Positions 11,546-24,290 of a stretch of DNA of 64,000 nucleotides are shown here, piece after piece. Below the pieces are notes generated by a model. That model saw only the letters and a program-made list of their open reading frames with translations, made no database searches and had not been told where the DNA came from. The first letter of the stretch is position 1, and every line of letters starts with the position of its first letter. The position numbers and the translations under genes are program-made. The DNA is from Paraspadella gotoi (lineage: Eukaryota; Chaetognatha): NCBI GenBank assembly GCA_051294375.1, contig CM119267.1, positions 10,101,458 to 10,165,457 of the forward strand, written 5' to 3'.

Positions 11546-11778
11546 CTCTCTGCCAAATTTCAATTTCTTTCCTCACCCCCAAAACCTTCTTTCTCTCTGC
11601 TTAAACTTACCCTATCCTCAAGCTGACCACTGTCATTTTTTTATTTCTTTTGTTGAAACATTTATTCCTCTCTCTCTCTCTCCTCTCTCTCTTTCCCTCC
11701 ATCCCTTTCACTGTTTTACTGTGAAACAAAAAATTTATTGACTATCAAAACTAAATTAGCACTGATAAAGACTTGCAA
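11546..11778 (-). repeat. Foldback repeat, right arm
   Basis: Partner of 11218-11452 with a 93-bp spacer. It carries CTGATAAAG, a diverged version of the CTGATGA core on the opposite arm. Confidence 0.75.
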
Positions 11779-12964
11779 GATTAAATCAAAAACATGTCAT
11801 ATGCTTTAATCATAATAAAAAACAATGTTGTTAATTTTTTTTTTCTAAAAAATCCAAGAAAGTTTCCTTCTATTTTTAATCATTAACCAAAGATTTTAAC
11901 TCAAAAATAATAAAAATGAACAGTCTATTGAAAATTCCTTGAAAAATGTTTATCTAATTAAAAACAACTATATAAGTGACTCCCAAACCCTGGTCACCAA
12001 ACTTGGTTAAATCGAATAGAATATTTTTAGCTATTAATTTTATTTTACAAATTTATTTTGTCTTTCATGAAAATATCTAAAAAACTATTTGGGCTAAAAC
12101 CAAGTTGAATATCTCTCTCTGTTTTTTCCACATTTCTGATTCTCATTCTGATCTGATCACTTTGAGTCATGACCGTGATCATAATTTTAGGCCACCTGTA
12201 CCATAACCTTTAAAGCGTCTGAATCGCTTGGAAACCGGTCATCATAAGAGGTCTGCTCACTTTAAGGCGCATTGCAAGTCCATCAGTTAAAAAACTCCTG
12301 CAACGAGTACGTATCGAAAAAGGAATTACAGCAGACATGATTTTGTTATTCATTCACAAGAAGAAGCCATGTCGTCACATGCAAAAGTGGTCGGAATCGT
12401 GAGTTTCGGCGTCATAAGGCGGTGATCCCGGAAACGGAGATTCAGTCGGGAAGGGAGGGATCAATGGCGGATCTTGGTTGTGACTCCGATGATGGTGGCG
12501 GGAGGAGAGGGAGGGAGGGAGGACAGAGATCCCATCAATGATTTTGGAAATGGGCTCCGCCGGTGGGCAAAGGGAGGAACCACTCGGTGAATGGGCGAAC
12601 CTCCTGCTGAGGAGAAACGTCGAGGAAAGGTGAAATATCTGAAAGATATGAGATGAAAGATGAAATGTGTGAAAGATGTGAGAGATTTCACGAGTAATGA
12701 AAATATCAGACGTCTCATGAATTTGTAAGTTTCCATTGTCTTGGAGTAGCGAGTGGATTTTTAAATAAGTTTTTTTTCTTCCTTTATCATCCCAACAATT
12801 TGCACTTTTTCGTATTGAAAGGGAGTAATGGTCTCTGGTTAAAAGTCATTAAGAACTAAAATAACATAGAAACTAGCGCGTGCTATGGCTTGAACTCTTC
12901 ACCGTGGCGGCGCTGGCGTTCGTAACGGCGGAGACGGCGGTCACATCGCTAACGATTCATAAAG
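11779..12964. other. Non-coding, no gene seen
   Basis: AT-rich to about 12110, then mixed sequence. A hydrophobic open stretch (about 12877-12964) runs into the next gap but has no ATG and no pyrimidine-rich acceptor, so it is not called as an exon. Confidence 0.5.
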
Positions 12965-13055
12965 NNNNNNNNNNNNNNNNNNNNNNNNNNNNNNNNNNNN
13001 NNNNNNNNNNNNNNNNNNNNNNNNNNNNNNNNNNNNNNNNNNNNNNNNNNNNNNN
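12965..13055. other. Assembly gap (91 N)
   Basis: Run of Ns. Confidence 0.99.
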
Positions 13056-13119
13056 GGCGCCGCAATGACCGTCTGTAATTTCCCTTTTTAAAAATAATGA
13101 CAAAATTTCACTTCAAGTA

Positions 13120-13150
13120 TGATTTATTAAATTCGTTGTACCAATTTCAT
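13120..13150 (+). repeat. Dispersed repeat family, 3' tail fragment
   Basis: Contains GTTGTACCAATTTCATA, the tail shared with copies at 14461, 34851, 37250 and 51602-51906. Confidence 0.55.
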
Positions 13151-13470
13151 AAATTGAAAAAAAATTCTCAATTTACACTCAATTTACCACAAATTAACAA
13201 CAAATCGCGAAGAATAAGAAAATTCCCATCGCTCTTTGTCCCATTAGCCTTTGTCCCAGAATCGCTTCTTTTTTTTTGTCTCTGAGTTGATATAATCTCC
13301 TCATCCAAGCCTTCCCCATCGCTGTCTTCTTCCATTTGCGCGGAGCCTCAATGAACGAGGGAGATTCTCGCTCCTCCTTTCCCGCTCATTGTTTTCCGCT
13401 GGTCGCGTCTCGGGACGACGAACCATCTCCTTTCACGACGCCGCGAGTCGAGGCGACGAATGGCGGACAA

Positions 13471-13472
<2 letters not shown>

Positions 13473-13532
<60 letters not shown>
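13473..13532. repeat. (CT)n microsatellite
   Basis: Sixty bp of perfect CT in otherwise non-coding DNA. Confidence 0.95.
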
Positions 13533-13537
<5 letters not shown>

Positions 13538-14135
13538 GGGCTTTCCAGTCTCGCCATGAATTTCGCGATGAATTTTTAACGAGGCTCGATTTCGCTTTTG
13601 TTCCCATCATCACCGACGTCGTCGTTAACGTTTCGTCCGTTATCGTCCTTCGGTCATATACATATTTCAGCGTCCCCCGGGGTCCGCGCCTTGAAAATTT
13701 ACACGACAACGAATCTATTCTGATGCTAAAGATTCACCTCCCCCTACCACCCGCCCCGCTTGTACGTCAACGTTGTAGCGTGAAGCTTGGTTGGAGGCTT
13801 GGTGGAGTGGTCCGAGGGTGATGGAGTCTGGAGTGGGGTCGAGGAGAGCGAAGGCGTGAAGCGCTTGCCATCGAGTAGACCCAAAAGCCGATTTAACTCT
13901 CCGCCATCTTTGTTTTAAAGACTATCGCTTGTTGTTATCATTCTTACAGCCTCGATCTCGATTTCGTCTTTTCTTTTTTCCTTTTTTTTTTAAACCTTTT
14001 TTTCCCCGTCTTTCCATCTCGTTTCGACGGTCGAGACTTTCAGTCCACAATTAATCATTCGAGTCTGAGATTCCATTTATCTTCTTCTCCTTTTTTAGCT
14101 TTCGACCGATGTTCGCCTTACTCGCCCTTTTGCCT

Positions 14136-14339
14136 CACCCAGATATTGTCTCGCGAAATCTTTGACTCACTCAGATATTGTCTCGCGCAATCTCTGACTC
14201 ACCCAGATATTGTCTCGTGCAATCTCTGACACACCCAGATATTGTCTCGCGCAATCTCTGACACACCCAGTTATTGTCTCGCGTAATCTCTGACTCACCC
14301 AGATATTGTCTCGCGCAATCTCTGACTCACCCAGATAGA
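14136..14339 (+). repeat. 32-bp minisatellite, 6.4 copies
   Basis: Direct repeats of a 32-bp unit beginning CACCCAGATATTGTCTCG, starting at 14136, 14168, 14200, 14232, 14264 and 14296, with a partial seventh. Units differ by one to four substitutions and no indels. Weaker relatives (ATATTGT, GTTGTCTCAC) continue to about 14450. Not coding. Confidence 0.93.
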
Positions 14340-14460
14340 GTCATAAGCTTAACATCGCCAAGATATTGTTTATCTCTATATTTCACCAATATATTGTGCT
14401 CACCCATATATGCCTAAAACAGATGTTGTCTCACAAAGTTTTTGTCTCAATTGCCTCAAT

Positions 14461-14596
14461 TGCAGGGACCTGCTATGTCATTATCTTGTAAGAGTGATGG
14501 AGGCCTTAAACCACCAAAGCCTGTTCAAAGTCAGGGGCAAGATAGCTTATTGATTAAATGAATGGATAATTTTTATATTGGTTGTACCAATTTCAT
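14461..14596 (+). repeat. Dispersed repeat family, copy 1
   Basis: Begins TGCAGGGACCTGCTATG and ends TTGTACCAATTTCAT. It matches 37319-37449 and, inverted, 51739-51906. One frame reads LQGPAMSLSCKSDGG...SQGQDSLLIK then stop in all three, suggesting descent from the 3' end of a coding sequence. The family is not recognised. Confidence 0.85.
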
Positions 14597-15290
14597 ATGG
14601 TCACTTACAAGTTCAAAATCATCCAGACGGTCCAGGCAAAACGTGTCAAGCAGTCAGCAGGATATATTTCTCATTCAGATATCACCTCATAAAATCCATT
14701 TCCGACTGTATCATCTGTTCTGATTCCCTTCTCCTATATTCTCAGTTCCCATTACTCCGCCGGTCCACTTACCAAATGACCCAATCTTTCCTTCACCCGG
14801 TCTCACATCCTCATCCGGTTTTTGCCTCACCCAATATTCGCCCGAGTCACGTGTTCACGCCCGCCCCCCCTCCTCGCCCTCCGCCCGCTCAGTTCCGACC
14901 ACATTTTTTTCTCACCCACGAATGATTTTTGCAGCTTTTTTCCTCGACTCATAACAGCCTTCGGTCCTCGGCCCTCGCCTTCTTTTTTTTTCCCGGACTT
15001 TGATTGATCCTGGTTTTTTTTTGTTTTTTTTTTTGGCGCGGTAACCATCTCACCTCTTTACACCTTATATAACGTTAATATATATAACGTTAATAACGTT
15101 ATATATAACGTTAGTAATATTAAAAGTACTTTCCTGATCAGTGACCAATGTGACCATTGACTGATCTCAGCCTAGTAATAGTTACATAGAAATTGCAAAA
15201 GTACAACATAACAATTTACACCGTATCGATAAAATGCATTTTGTTTTCAGACAATGAATTTATTTTTAATCATTAATGTTATTAATAAAA
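14597..15290. other. Non-coding; AACGTT cluster and short hairpin
   Basis: Four AACGTT palindromes in TA-rich sequence at 15062-15125, then a hairpin-forming pair GATCAGTGACCAATG / CCATTGACTGATC at 15136-15165. No gene seen. Confidence 0.55.
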
Positions 15291-15296
15291 ACGCAC

Positions 15297-15327
15297 ACGT
15301 TTCGGCTATAATGAAAGCTTTCATCAG
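15297..15327 (-). ncRNA. Hammerhead-like core motif
   Basis: On the minus strand CTGATGA is followed, after about 16 bases, by CGAAACGT. Layout and flanks resemble the motif at 11206-11235. It is consistent with a Penelope-like element remnant, but helices were not verified. Confidence 0.3.
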
Positions 15328-15339
15328 CGCAAGATTTGT

Positions 15340-16121
15340 CAAAAAAAAAAATGTAAACATTAAGCTTAATAACTAGCCCTATTTAAAATATTGTATTTTA
15401 AAATGTAGAGAGGGATGTTAGCGTTTTCCACACTTTCGGCCTCTCTTCCCCAAACCAACTTCATCCCACAATTATTTCTCCCTTCTCGAAATAAACTTTC
15501 CACAACCCACGCATCCACACATTTTTTCTCCTCCGTCCACACCATTGCCCCCCCCCACCTAAACTCTTTTGCACCCCGCGCCCCATCTGGGGCCCAAAAC
15601 CTCGTTCCACGAACGCGTTTGTTTGGCGGGAAATCGAGACTAATCCTTCGGCCGTCTAATCCCAGATCAACGTCGATCCTCTGATTTTGTTGATACCCAA
15701 ACTCGAGTCTATCCGTCTTGCTGTCTGTCTGTCTATCCCTCTTTCCGTTCGTCCGAAAGAAACTGTCACCGGCTACGTTTTTGATGTTGACGAATATTGG
15801 GGATATTAAGATGTTGTAAAGTTAAAATATTATTGATAATGATTATTTTTTTTAATTGGTCCACGATAATGAGTAACCTCTTTCTTGATGTTCGAGTCAC
15901 TGCGACTCACGACGACGATGATGACAAAGACGACGACGACGATGATGATGATGACGACGTCGCAATTTTCGATAAAAATCTCCCACGATTCGACCCTAAA
16001 TTTGACCGCAGTTTCCCCTCCCTTCTCTTTTCCTTTTCTCTTTATTTCCATTTTCCTTTCTTCTTTTCTCCTTTCTTTTTCGTTTGTAACTCAGATCTCT
16101 CTCTCTCTCTCTCTCTCTCTC
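15340..16121. other. Non-coding, ends in (CT)n at a gap
   Basis: Mixed sequence with a GA(C/T) triplet stretch (15910-15960) and CT repeat from 16096 cut by the gap. No gene seen. Confidence 0.6.
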
Positions 16122-16980
16122 NNNNNNNNNNNNNNNNNNNNNNNNNNNNNNNNNNNNNNNNNNNNNNNNNNNNNNNNNNNNNNNNNNNNNNNNNNNNNNN
16201 NNNNNNNNNNNNNNNNNNNNNNNNNNNNNNNNNNNNNNNNNNNNNNNNNNNNNNNNNNNNNNNNNNNNNNNNNNNNNNNNNNNNNNNNNNNNNNNNNNNN
16301 NNNNNNNNNNNNNNNNNNNNNNNNNNNNNNNNNNNNNNNNNNNNNNNNNNNNNNNNNNNNNNNNNNNNNNNNNNNNNNNNNNNNNNNNNNNNNNNNNNNN
16401 NNNNNNNNNNNNNNNNNNNNNNNNNNNNNNNNNNNNNNNNNNNNNNNNNNNNNNNNNNNNNNNNNNNNNNNNNNNNNNNNNNNNNNNNNNNNNNNNNNNN
16501 NNNNNNNNNNNNNNNNNNNNNNNNNNNNNNNNNNNNNNNNNNNNNNNNNNNNNNNNNNNNNNNNNNNNNNNNNNNNNNNNNNNNNNNNNNNNNNNNNNNN
16601 NNNNNNNNNNNNNNNNNNNNNNNNNNNNNNNNNNNNNNNNNNNNNNNNNNNNNNNNNNNNNNNNNNNNNNNNNNNNNNNNNNNNNNNNNNNNNNNNNNNN
16701 NNNNNNNNNNNNNNNNNNNNNNNNNNNNNNNNNNNNNNNNNNNNNNNNNNNNNNNNNNNNNNNNNNNNNNNNNNNNNNNNNNNNNNNNNNNNNNNNNNNN
16801 NNNNNNNNNNNNNNNNNNNNNNNNNNNNNNNNNNNNNNNNNNNNNNNNNNNNNNNNNNNNNNNNNNNNNNNNNNNNNNNNNNNNNNNNNNNNNNNNNNNN
16901 NNNNNNNNNNNNNNNNNNNNNNNNNNNNNNNNNNNNNNNNNNNNNNNNNNNNNNNNNNNNNNNNNNNNNNNNNNNNNNNN
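16122..16980. other. Assembly gap (859 N)
   Basis: Largest gap in the window. Confidence 0.99.
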
Positions 16981-17879
16981 GGTAAGAGAGAAAAAGAAAT
17001 CGAAGTAAACAAACCGTAAACAACAACAACGATAACTGAGAAAAACTTTGGAAAAAATGGATAGGAGAATTTACGAGAGAAAGACGAGAGAGGCGCTCGA
17101 GAAGGAGACGCTTGTTCTTTTGTTTTTTCGTCCGGATTTCGCTACGCATTTTTGGTTGTTTTTTTTTTGGAAAAACAGCCTCCTGACGTTTATCGAGTTA
17201 TTTTACGTGATATATAAACTTGTGTTCGACATCTACTTTTCGTGGTGCGACGCATCGTAATTTTGCGGCTTTGAGAAATAAAGAGAAATGTGGTTTTTTT
17301 CCCCCGGCCGCTACATAAGACCGCGCGGCGATGTAAACTTACCATAAATATCTGAGCGAGTGGAAAGAATATCGTTGTGAAACCTCCGCAAAAATCGGGC
17401 GAGAGAAAACATTTCATTCTTCCTTTTAATATTTATCCCCCCGAGGGATTAAAGAGTTCCGACTTGTATAAATTCGATAAACTCTGAATCGGCAGACGGC
17501 GGCCATTTTGAAAACGTCTCTCGCGAAAGAAACAAGAGTCGAGTCTGTCTTTCATTCAATGACTTCACTCATTCCAATTACATCCTTCATCCCACCAACC
17601 CGGATTACACATTATCTCGTCACATCAGTATTGTTACCTTTTTTCCACTAAAATCTTTTTTCATTCTTTGTGGTATTGTGATCACCCGTTCCCGCCGTCT
17701 GCTGTCTTCCCGCCGTTCTCTTATTCACAGCACAAACGCGCCTTGCAGCCTCTTCTCTCTCTCTTCTCTCTCCGTCCCTCCCTCTCGGTGCCTCTTCGTC
17801 CCTCTCTCTTCTCTCTCTCTCTCTCTCTCACTCTCTCTCTGGCTCTCGGGTTCTAGACGCGCCGGCAATACGTTCCTCC
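16981..17879. other. Non-coding, no gene seen
   Basis: Short frames only. CT-rich from 17750. Confidence 0.6.
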
Positions 17880-18845
17880 GTCGAAACACTCAGCTCGGTT
17901 CTATGTAAAACATTCAGTTTTCATGATCCAAACAAGGAAAGGGGGCGGGACGCGAGTTGCCGCCTTCTCTCTGCTACGTATCACTTTTTTCTCCCCCCCT
18001 CCTCTCTCTCTCTCTCTCACTCTCTCTCTCTTTTTCTCATTCCCTCAATCTCCACATCGACCAGAGATCCATTCCTATTCTCGGAAGGTAAACAAAAAAG
18101 ATGTGAATAGGATTTTCTTTCGCGATTTTCTCGAGGGGAATTTTCAAAACTACTCTTCGTCCAATGTTCCTTCTCTTTTCGAGCCCTGTAACTCGCGAGA
18201 ACTCCCCCGGGTCTCTCTCTCGCTCTCTCTCTCTCTCTTTGACATCCCTGCACAAGCTCACCCTGCCAGTATATTTCGTCGGCGTTCCTTTTCATACTTT
18301 TTCTTCAGTTCTCTGTAATTTATCAGTTTTTACCAATGTCTTCACTTTTTTATCTCTGTCGATAATCTTTCGTCACTCGTTTCTTCAGTCTAGGTCCTTC
18401 TCTGTTATTTCGTCGGTGTATCTTATCTTTTCTTTTTTGGTTACGTTTATGTATTGTGATTTAAAAACTATTCGTTAAACTTTAAACTTTTTCATTAAAC
18501 TAGTTCATGCTTTCATAATAATTTTTTACTTCACATTCCTTTCCGCATTGCTTGCTGTGGTAGCTAAGTTTCACCCCCAGTATATCTAATGTTCTATCTT
18601 AAATTCCTGTTTCTTAGTCTCTCCTCCCTCTCTCTCTCATCTCTCTCTCTCTCGCCTCTACTGTCTCGTCTCGATCTCTCTCATCTGCTCTCCTCTCTCT
18701 CTCTCACAACCCAGCCAATGCCCTCTCTTTGTCTCAAAGAAGGACGGAAAAATAAATCCGGGTCCACCTCCGATTCTCTTTCGGCGAAACTTTCATCGCT
18801 CCACGTCGAACGGACTCGTTTGTAGGAAGAACACCATATTTCTCT

Positions 18846-18885
<40 letters not shown>

Positions 18886-20256
18886 CTCTCTCTTCTCTCT
18901 CTCTCTCCCTCCACGCTCTCTCTCTCCCTAGCCCCACGAGAACGTAACGTTCGTAACGTTGAACTCGCCCCCCGTGACACTCGCGTTACTTGATTCCATC
19001 TCATCGTCTTTATTTTTCTTTTTCCTCTCCTGTATCTTTTTCTCTTCCCTATTTTCTTCTCGCTCTCCCCCCTCTCTCTTCTCTTCTTCTTTCATATCGG
19101 CTCGATTTTTATCCTGGAAAATTTGCCTTTAGTCTTGCAAATAGCATCATTACCAGCTCGCTTTCTCAATGCATTTTGGCATTCGCCAATGGGCCAAGGA
19201 AAGGAGAAGTATTAGCTCGACCTCATGGCTGGGTGTTCAAGATGGAAAAAAAGGTCCTTCCAAGATCTCGAAAGGTCCTTGTGACGTCGCGAGTGGTTCC
19301 TTCAGGCGGCTCGAAATCGATAAACTCCAGAGAACTGGTTTGATCTCCTTCTCCGGACTCAATTTTTACAAAGTTTCCCGATCGAACAATCCTTTTTCCA
19401 TCCTCATCCCGCGACCCACGAAAAGAGTCTATCCATATTCGTCTCGGCTTCGAGTCCAAGTAGGTCTTTGGGTTTCAAGCTTCCAGTAAACTCTCGGTCC
19501 CCGGTCCCATGTTCAAGGAGCCATACGCGGAGAGGTTCCAGAGTTCAAGGACCTACGGATCTAAGAACCTGATCATCGTGGATCACATCCCAATGTTCTT
19601 TCGAGACGAAGACACAAGAAAAAAAAGTTTTTATCTCGATTAATTTTTCTCGGAATTTCAGTTTTTTTTCTCTTCTCTTTGTTCGTTCCTTTTCGTTCGT
19701 TCCTTCTTCGTTCCATCGTTCGTTCCTTCGTTCGTTCTCGTTCGTTCCTCTTCGTTCGTTTCCTTCGTTCGTTCATTCGTTCGTTCGTTCGTTCCTTCGT
19801 TTCGTTCGTGTCGTTCCTTCCTTCGTTCCTTCCTTCGTTTCTGCCTTCTTCGTCTCTTCCTTCGTTGGCTTTCATTCGTCCGTCGCTTCGTTCTTCGTTC
19901 CATCTTTTCCTCCTATCTCTAGACGATCCCGCTTCGTTCGGACCCGCCGAGGATCCATAAAAGACATCGGGTCTATTCGCATAGCCAGAACTCCGCAGCA
20001 GCGCGGCCTCTCGGCGCCGCTTCCGCCGATGCCGTCGGCGATGTGGGTTTCACTTCCGTCCGCAGCCGCAAGCCGCAGAGACGCGAGCAACCGTTAACGA
20101 CCCCCACCAGTCGGCGCGTGTTTCGGTTGTGCGTCGGTCAGACCTTGGCGAAAACGTCATTTCAGCTTGGGACACCTTTGATCGATGCGGCGTCATCACT
20201 ATAAATTATATTAGTATTTATTGTACAAAACTGTACATATATTGAAAATAATTTTT
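17880..20256 (+). repeat. Tandem segment, version A
   Basis: First of three versions of the same sequence (also 20392-22151 and 22177-24290). Shared landmarks: AACAAGGAAAGGGGGCGGG, CCCCCGGGTCTCTC, TTTTTCATTAAACTAGTTC, the TTCG-rich tract (19676-19900) and GCGGCGTCATCACTATAA. Versions differ mainly by small indels. No gene recognised. Confidence 0.88.
19676..19900. repeat. (TTCG)n/(TTCC)n tract
   Basis: Degenerate TTCGTTCGTTCC array. NERT/SFVR frames are translations of it. Confidence 0.88.
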
Positions 20257-20366
20257 GTTGCACAAAACTGAATACAGCATAATTTTTCTGTGTGTTTTCA
20301 TAAACAACATACAAGGATACATAATTTAGTAAATTGGATATATAAGTGGATGAGATAATATTCAAG

Positions 20367-20391
20367 NNNNNNNNNNNNNNNNNNNNNNNNN
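20367..20391. other. Assembly gap (25 N)
   Basis: Separates versions A and B. Confidence 0.99.
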
Positions 20392-22151
20392 TCTCTCTCT
20401 CTCGACAATCGTCTCTCAGGGTCTATTGTAAAAATTCAGTTTTCATTGATCCAAACAAGGAAAGGGGGCGGGCACGCGAGTTGCCGTCCTTTCTCTTCTA
20501 CTATCACTTTTTTCTCCCCCCCTCTCTCTCTCTCTCTCACTCTCTCTCTCTTTTTCTCATTCCCTCAATCTCCACATCGACCAGAGATCCCATTCTGATT
20601 CTCGAAGGTAAACAAGAAAAGATGGAATTAGTGATTCTTCTTCGGGATTTTCGCTCCAGGGGAATTTTCAAAACTACTCTTCGTCCATGTTCCTTCTCTT
20701 TTCGAGCCTGTGAATCCGCGGAACTCCCCCGGGTCTCTCTCTCGCTCTCTCTCTCTCTCTTTGCTCCCTGCAACAAAAGTGTACCCTAGCACACGTTACT
20801 TCCGCGCTGTCATTTATCGTTTTGTTCTATGTTTTCTCTTTGTATTAATCCATCTTCTCCCATTGTTCTCTTTTCTTTGTCTTGTCAATTTTGTCTGCAT
20901 CCTTTGGTCGACCTTTCCTCTATTGGTCCTCTTTATTTCTTGTCGGTTATCTTTTCTCTTTCCCTTTTTTGGGTTACGTTGTATGTATTTGTTTAAAAAC
21001 TATTCGTTAAACTTTTAAACTTTTTCATTAAACTAGTTCATGCTTTCATAATAATTTTTTACTTCACTTCCTTGTTCCGCTATTGCTGTGCTAGTAGCCT
21101 AAATTCACTCCCAGTAAATCTAATGTTCTATCTTAAATTTCCTGTCTTTTTTCTCTCCTCGCATCTCTCTCTCTCTCGCTCTCCCTGGTCTCTCTCCTCT
21201 CTCTCTGCTCTCTTCTCCTCTTCTCTCTCTCTCACACCCAGCCAAATGTCCCTCTCTTTGTCTCAAAGAAGGACGGAAAATATAATCCCGTCCACCTCCG
21301 ATTCTCTTTGGCGAAAACTTCTGCTCCACTGCGAACGGACCTCGTTTTGTAAAAACACATTTCTCTCATCCTCTTCCTCTCTCTCTCTCTCTCTCTCTCT
21401 TCTCTCCTTGTCTCTCTCTCTCTCCAGGCTACTCTCTCTCCTGCCCCGGTAGACCGTCCTCCCTACCCGTAATCGTATTGAACTCGCCCCCCTGTGACAC
21501 TCGCGTTATTGATTCCACTCATCGTCTTTATTTTCTTTTTCCTTCCTTTCTTTTTCTTTTTCTTCCCTATTTTTTCGTTCCCCCTTTCTTTTATTCTCTT
21601 TCATATCGGCTCGATTTTTATTCCTGGAAAATGTTTATCTTGCAAATAAGAATTACCAGCTCGTCTCATGCATTTTGCATTCGGCCAAGGAAGAAGGGAG
21701 AAGTTGTTAGCTCCGACTCTGGCGGGTTAAGAATGAAAAAAAGGTCTTGCCAAGACTCTCGGTGTCGCGATGGTTCTCGGGCTCGAAATCGACTAAACTC
21801 CAGAGAACCTGGTTTGATCTCTCTTCTCCGGACTCAATTTTTACAAAGTTCCCGATCGAACAATCCTTTTTCCATTCCCGCGACCCAGGGTCAATCATTT
21901 CGCCGGCTTCGAGTCCAAGGTCTTTGGGTTCAAGCTTCATAAATCTCGCCCGGTCCCCATGGTTCAAGGAGCTTCCCGGAGGTTCCAGGTTCAAGGACCT
22001 TGGATCTAAGAACCTGATCAGTGATCACATCCCAATTTTCTTTCGAGGACGAAGAACAAAAAAAAAAGTTTTTTCTCGATTAATTTTTCTCGGAATTCAG
22101 TTTTTTTTCTCTTCTCTTTGTTCGTTCCTTCGTTCGTTCCTTCGTTCGTTC
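20392..22151 (+). repeat. Tandem segment, version B, truncated in TTCG tract
   Basis: Begins identically to version C for about 80 bp. Stops inside the TTCG array at the next 25-N gap, a point that A and C read through. Confidence 0.88.
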
Positions 22152-22176
22152 NNNNNNNNNNNNNNNNNNNNNNNNN
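22152..22176. other. Assembly gap (25 N)
   Basis: Separates versions B and C. Confidence 0.99.
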
Positions 22177-22832
22177 TCTCTCTCTCTCGACAATCGTCTC
22201 TCAGGGTCTATTGTAAAAATTCAGTTTTCATTGATCCAAACAAGGAAAGGGGGCGGGACGCGATTCCGCCTTTCTCTCTCTCTTCACTTTTTTCTCCCCC
22301 CCCCCTCTCTCTCTCTCTCTCACTCTCTCTCTCTTTTTCTCATTCCCTCAATCTCCACATCGACCAGAGATCCCATTCATTCTCGGTAAACAAAAAAGAG
22401 AATAGGATTCTTCTTCGGATTTTCGGGGAATTTTCAAAACTACTCTTCGTCCATGTTCCTTCTCTTTTTCGCAGCCCTGTAAACCGGAACTCCCCCGGGT
22501 CTCTCTCTCGCTCTCTCTCTCTCTCTTTGACATCCCTGACTACCCTGACGCTATACTTTCCCGTTTCTTTTCGTTTGTCGTAATTTCTCCTCGCCAGTCA
22601 GGTCCTCCTGTTAATTTCGTCGGTGGTATCTTTTCTCTTTCCACTTTTTTGTTACGTTTATGTATTGTGTTTTAAAAAACTATTCTTAAACTTTAAACTT
22701 TTTCATTAAACTAGTTCATGCTTTCATAATAATTTTTTACTTCACTTCCTGTTCCCTTGCTGTCTTAGCTAAGTCACCAGTAATCTAATGTTCTATCTTA
22801 AATTCCTGTCTTTTAGTCTCTCCTCCCTCTCT

Positions 22833-22871
<39 letters not shown>

Positions 22872-23025
22872 TCTCTCTCCTTCTCTCTCTCTCACACCCA
22901 GCCAACCTCTCTTTGTCTCAAAGAAGGGGAAAATAAATCCGTCCACCTCCGATTCTCTTTGGCGAAAACTTTAGCTCCCACTCGAACGGACTCGTTTTGT
23001 GAGGAAAACACCATTCTTCTTCTCT

Positions 23026-23105
<80 letters not shown>

Positions 23106-24290
23106 AGCCGCGTAATTCGAATTGAACTCGCCCCCCTGTGACACCTGCGTTATTATTCCATTCATTCGTCTTTATTTTCTTTTTCCTTCCTTTCTTTTTC
23201 TTTCCCTATTTTTTCCGTCCCCCTTTCTTTTATTTCTTTCATATCGGCTCGATTTTTATCCTGGAAAATGTTTATCTTGCAAATAAGAATTACCCAGCTC
23301 GTCTCATGCATTTTGGCATTCGGCCAAGGAAGAAGGGAGAAGTGTTAGCTCCGACTCAGGCGGGTTAAGATGGAAAAAAAGGTCTTGCCAAGACTCTCGT
23401 GTCGCGATGGTTCTCGGCTCGAAATCGATAAATCCAGAGAACTGGTTTGATCTCTCTTCTCCGGACTCAATTTTTACAAAGTTCCCGATCGAACAATCCT
23501 TTTTCATTCCGCGACCCAGGGTCATCATTTCGCCGGCTTCGATTCCAAGTGGTCTTTGGTTCAAGCTTCATAAATCTCGCCCCGGTCCCATGGTTCAAGG
23601 AGCTTCCCGGAGGTTCCAGGTTCAAGGACCTTGGATCTAAGAACCTGATCACTGATCACATCCCAATTTTCTTTCGAGACGAAGACAAAAAAAAAAAGTT
23701 TTTTCTCGATTAATTTTTCTCGGAATTCAGTTTTTTTTCTCTTCTCTTTGTTCGTTCCTTTTCGTTCGTTCCTTCGTTCTCCATCGTTCGTCCTTCGTTC
23801 GTTCCTCGTTCGTTCCTTTCGTTCGTTCCTTCGTTCGTTCCTTCGTTCGTTCGTTCGTTCCTTCGTTCGTTCGTTCGTTCCTTCCTTCGTTCCTTCCTTC
23901 GTTTCTTCCTTCTTTCGTTTCTTCCTTCGTTCTTTCATTCGTTCCTTCCTTCGTTCTTTCGTTCCATCTTTTCCTCGCTATTTTAGACGATTCCGTCGTT
24001 CGACCGCCGAGGACCATAAAACATCGTCTATTTCCGATAGAGAATCGACAGCGCGGCTTCGGCGCCGCTTCCGCCGATGCCGTCGGCGTGTGGCGTCACT
24101 TCCGCCGCAGCCGCAGCCGCAGAGACGCGAGCAACCGTTAACGACCCCCGTCGGCGGTGTTTCGGTTGGCGTCGGTCAGACCTTGGGAAAACGTCATTTT
24201 CAGCGTTGACACCTTTGATCGATGCGGCGTCATCACTATAAATTAGTATTAGTATTTATGTACAAAACTGTACATATATGAAAATAATTT
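22177..24290 (+). repeat. Tandem segment, version C
   Basis: Third version. Includes the TTCG tract (about 23750-23990) and the same 3' end as version A (GTACAAAACTGTACATATA). Confidence 0.88.

Noticed and set aside
12877-12964. Hydrophobic stretch that could be a signal peptide, cut by a gap
   Set aside because: It would need a GTG start or an acceptor lacking a pyrimidine tract; no supporting downstream exon.
14136-14339. CRISPR-like array
   Set aside because: Units are contiguous 32-bp tandem repeats with no spacers, in a eukaryotic context.
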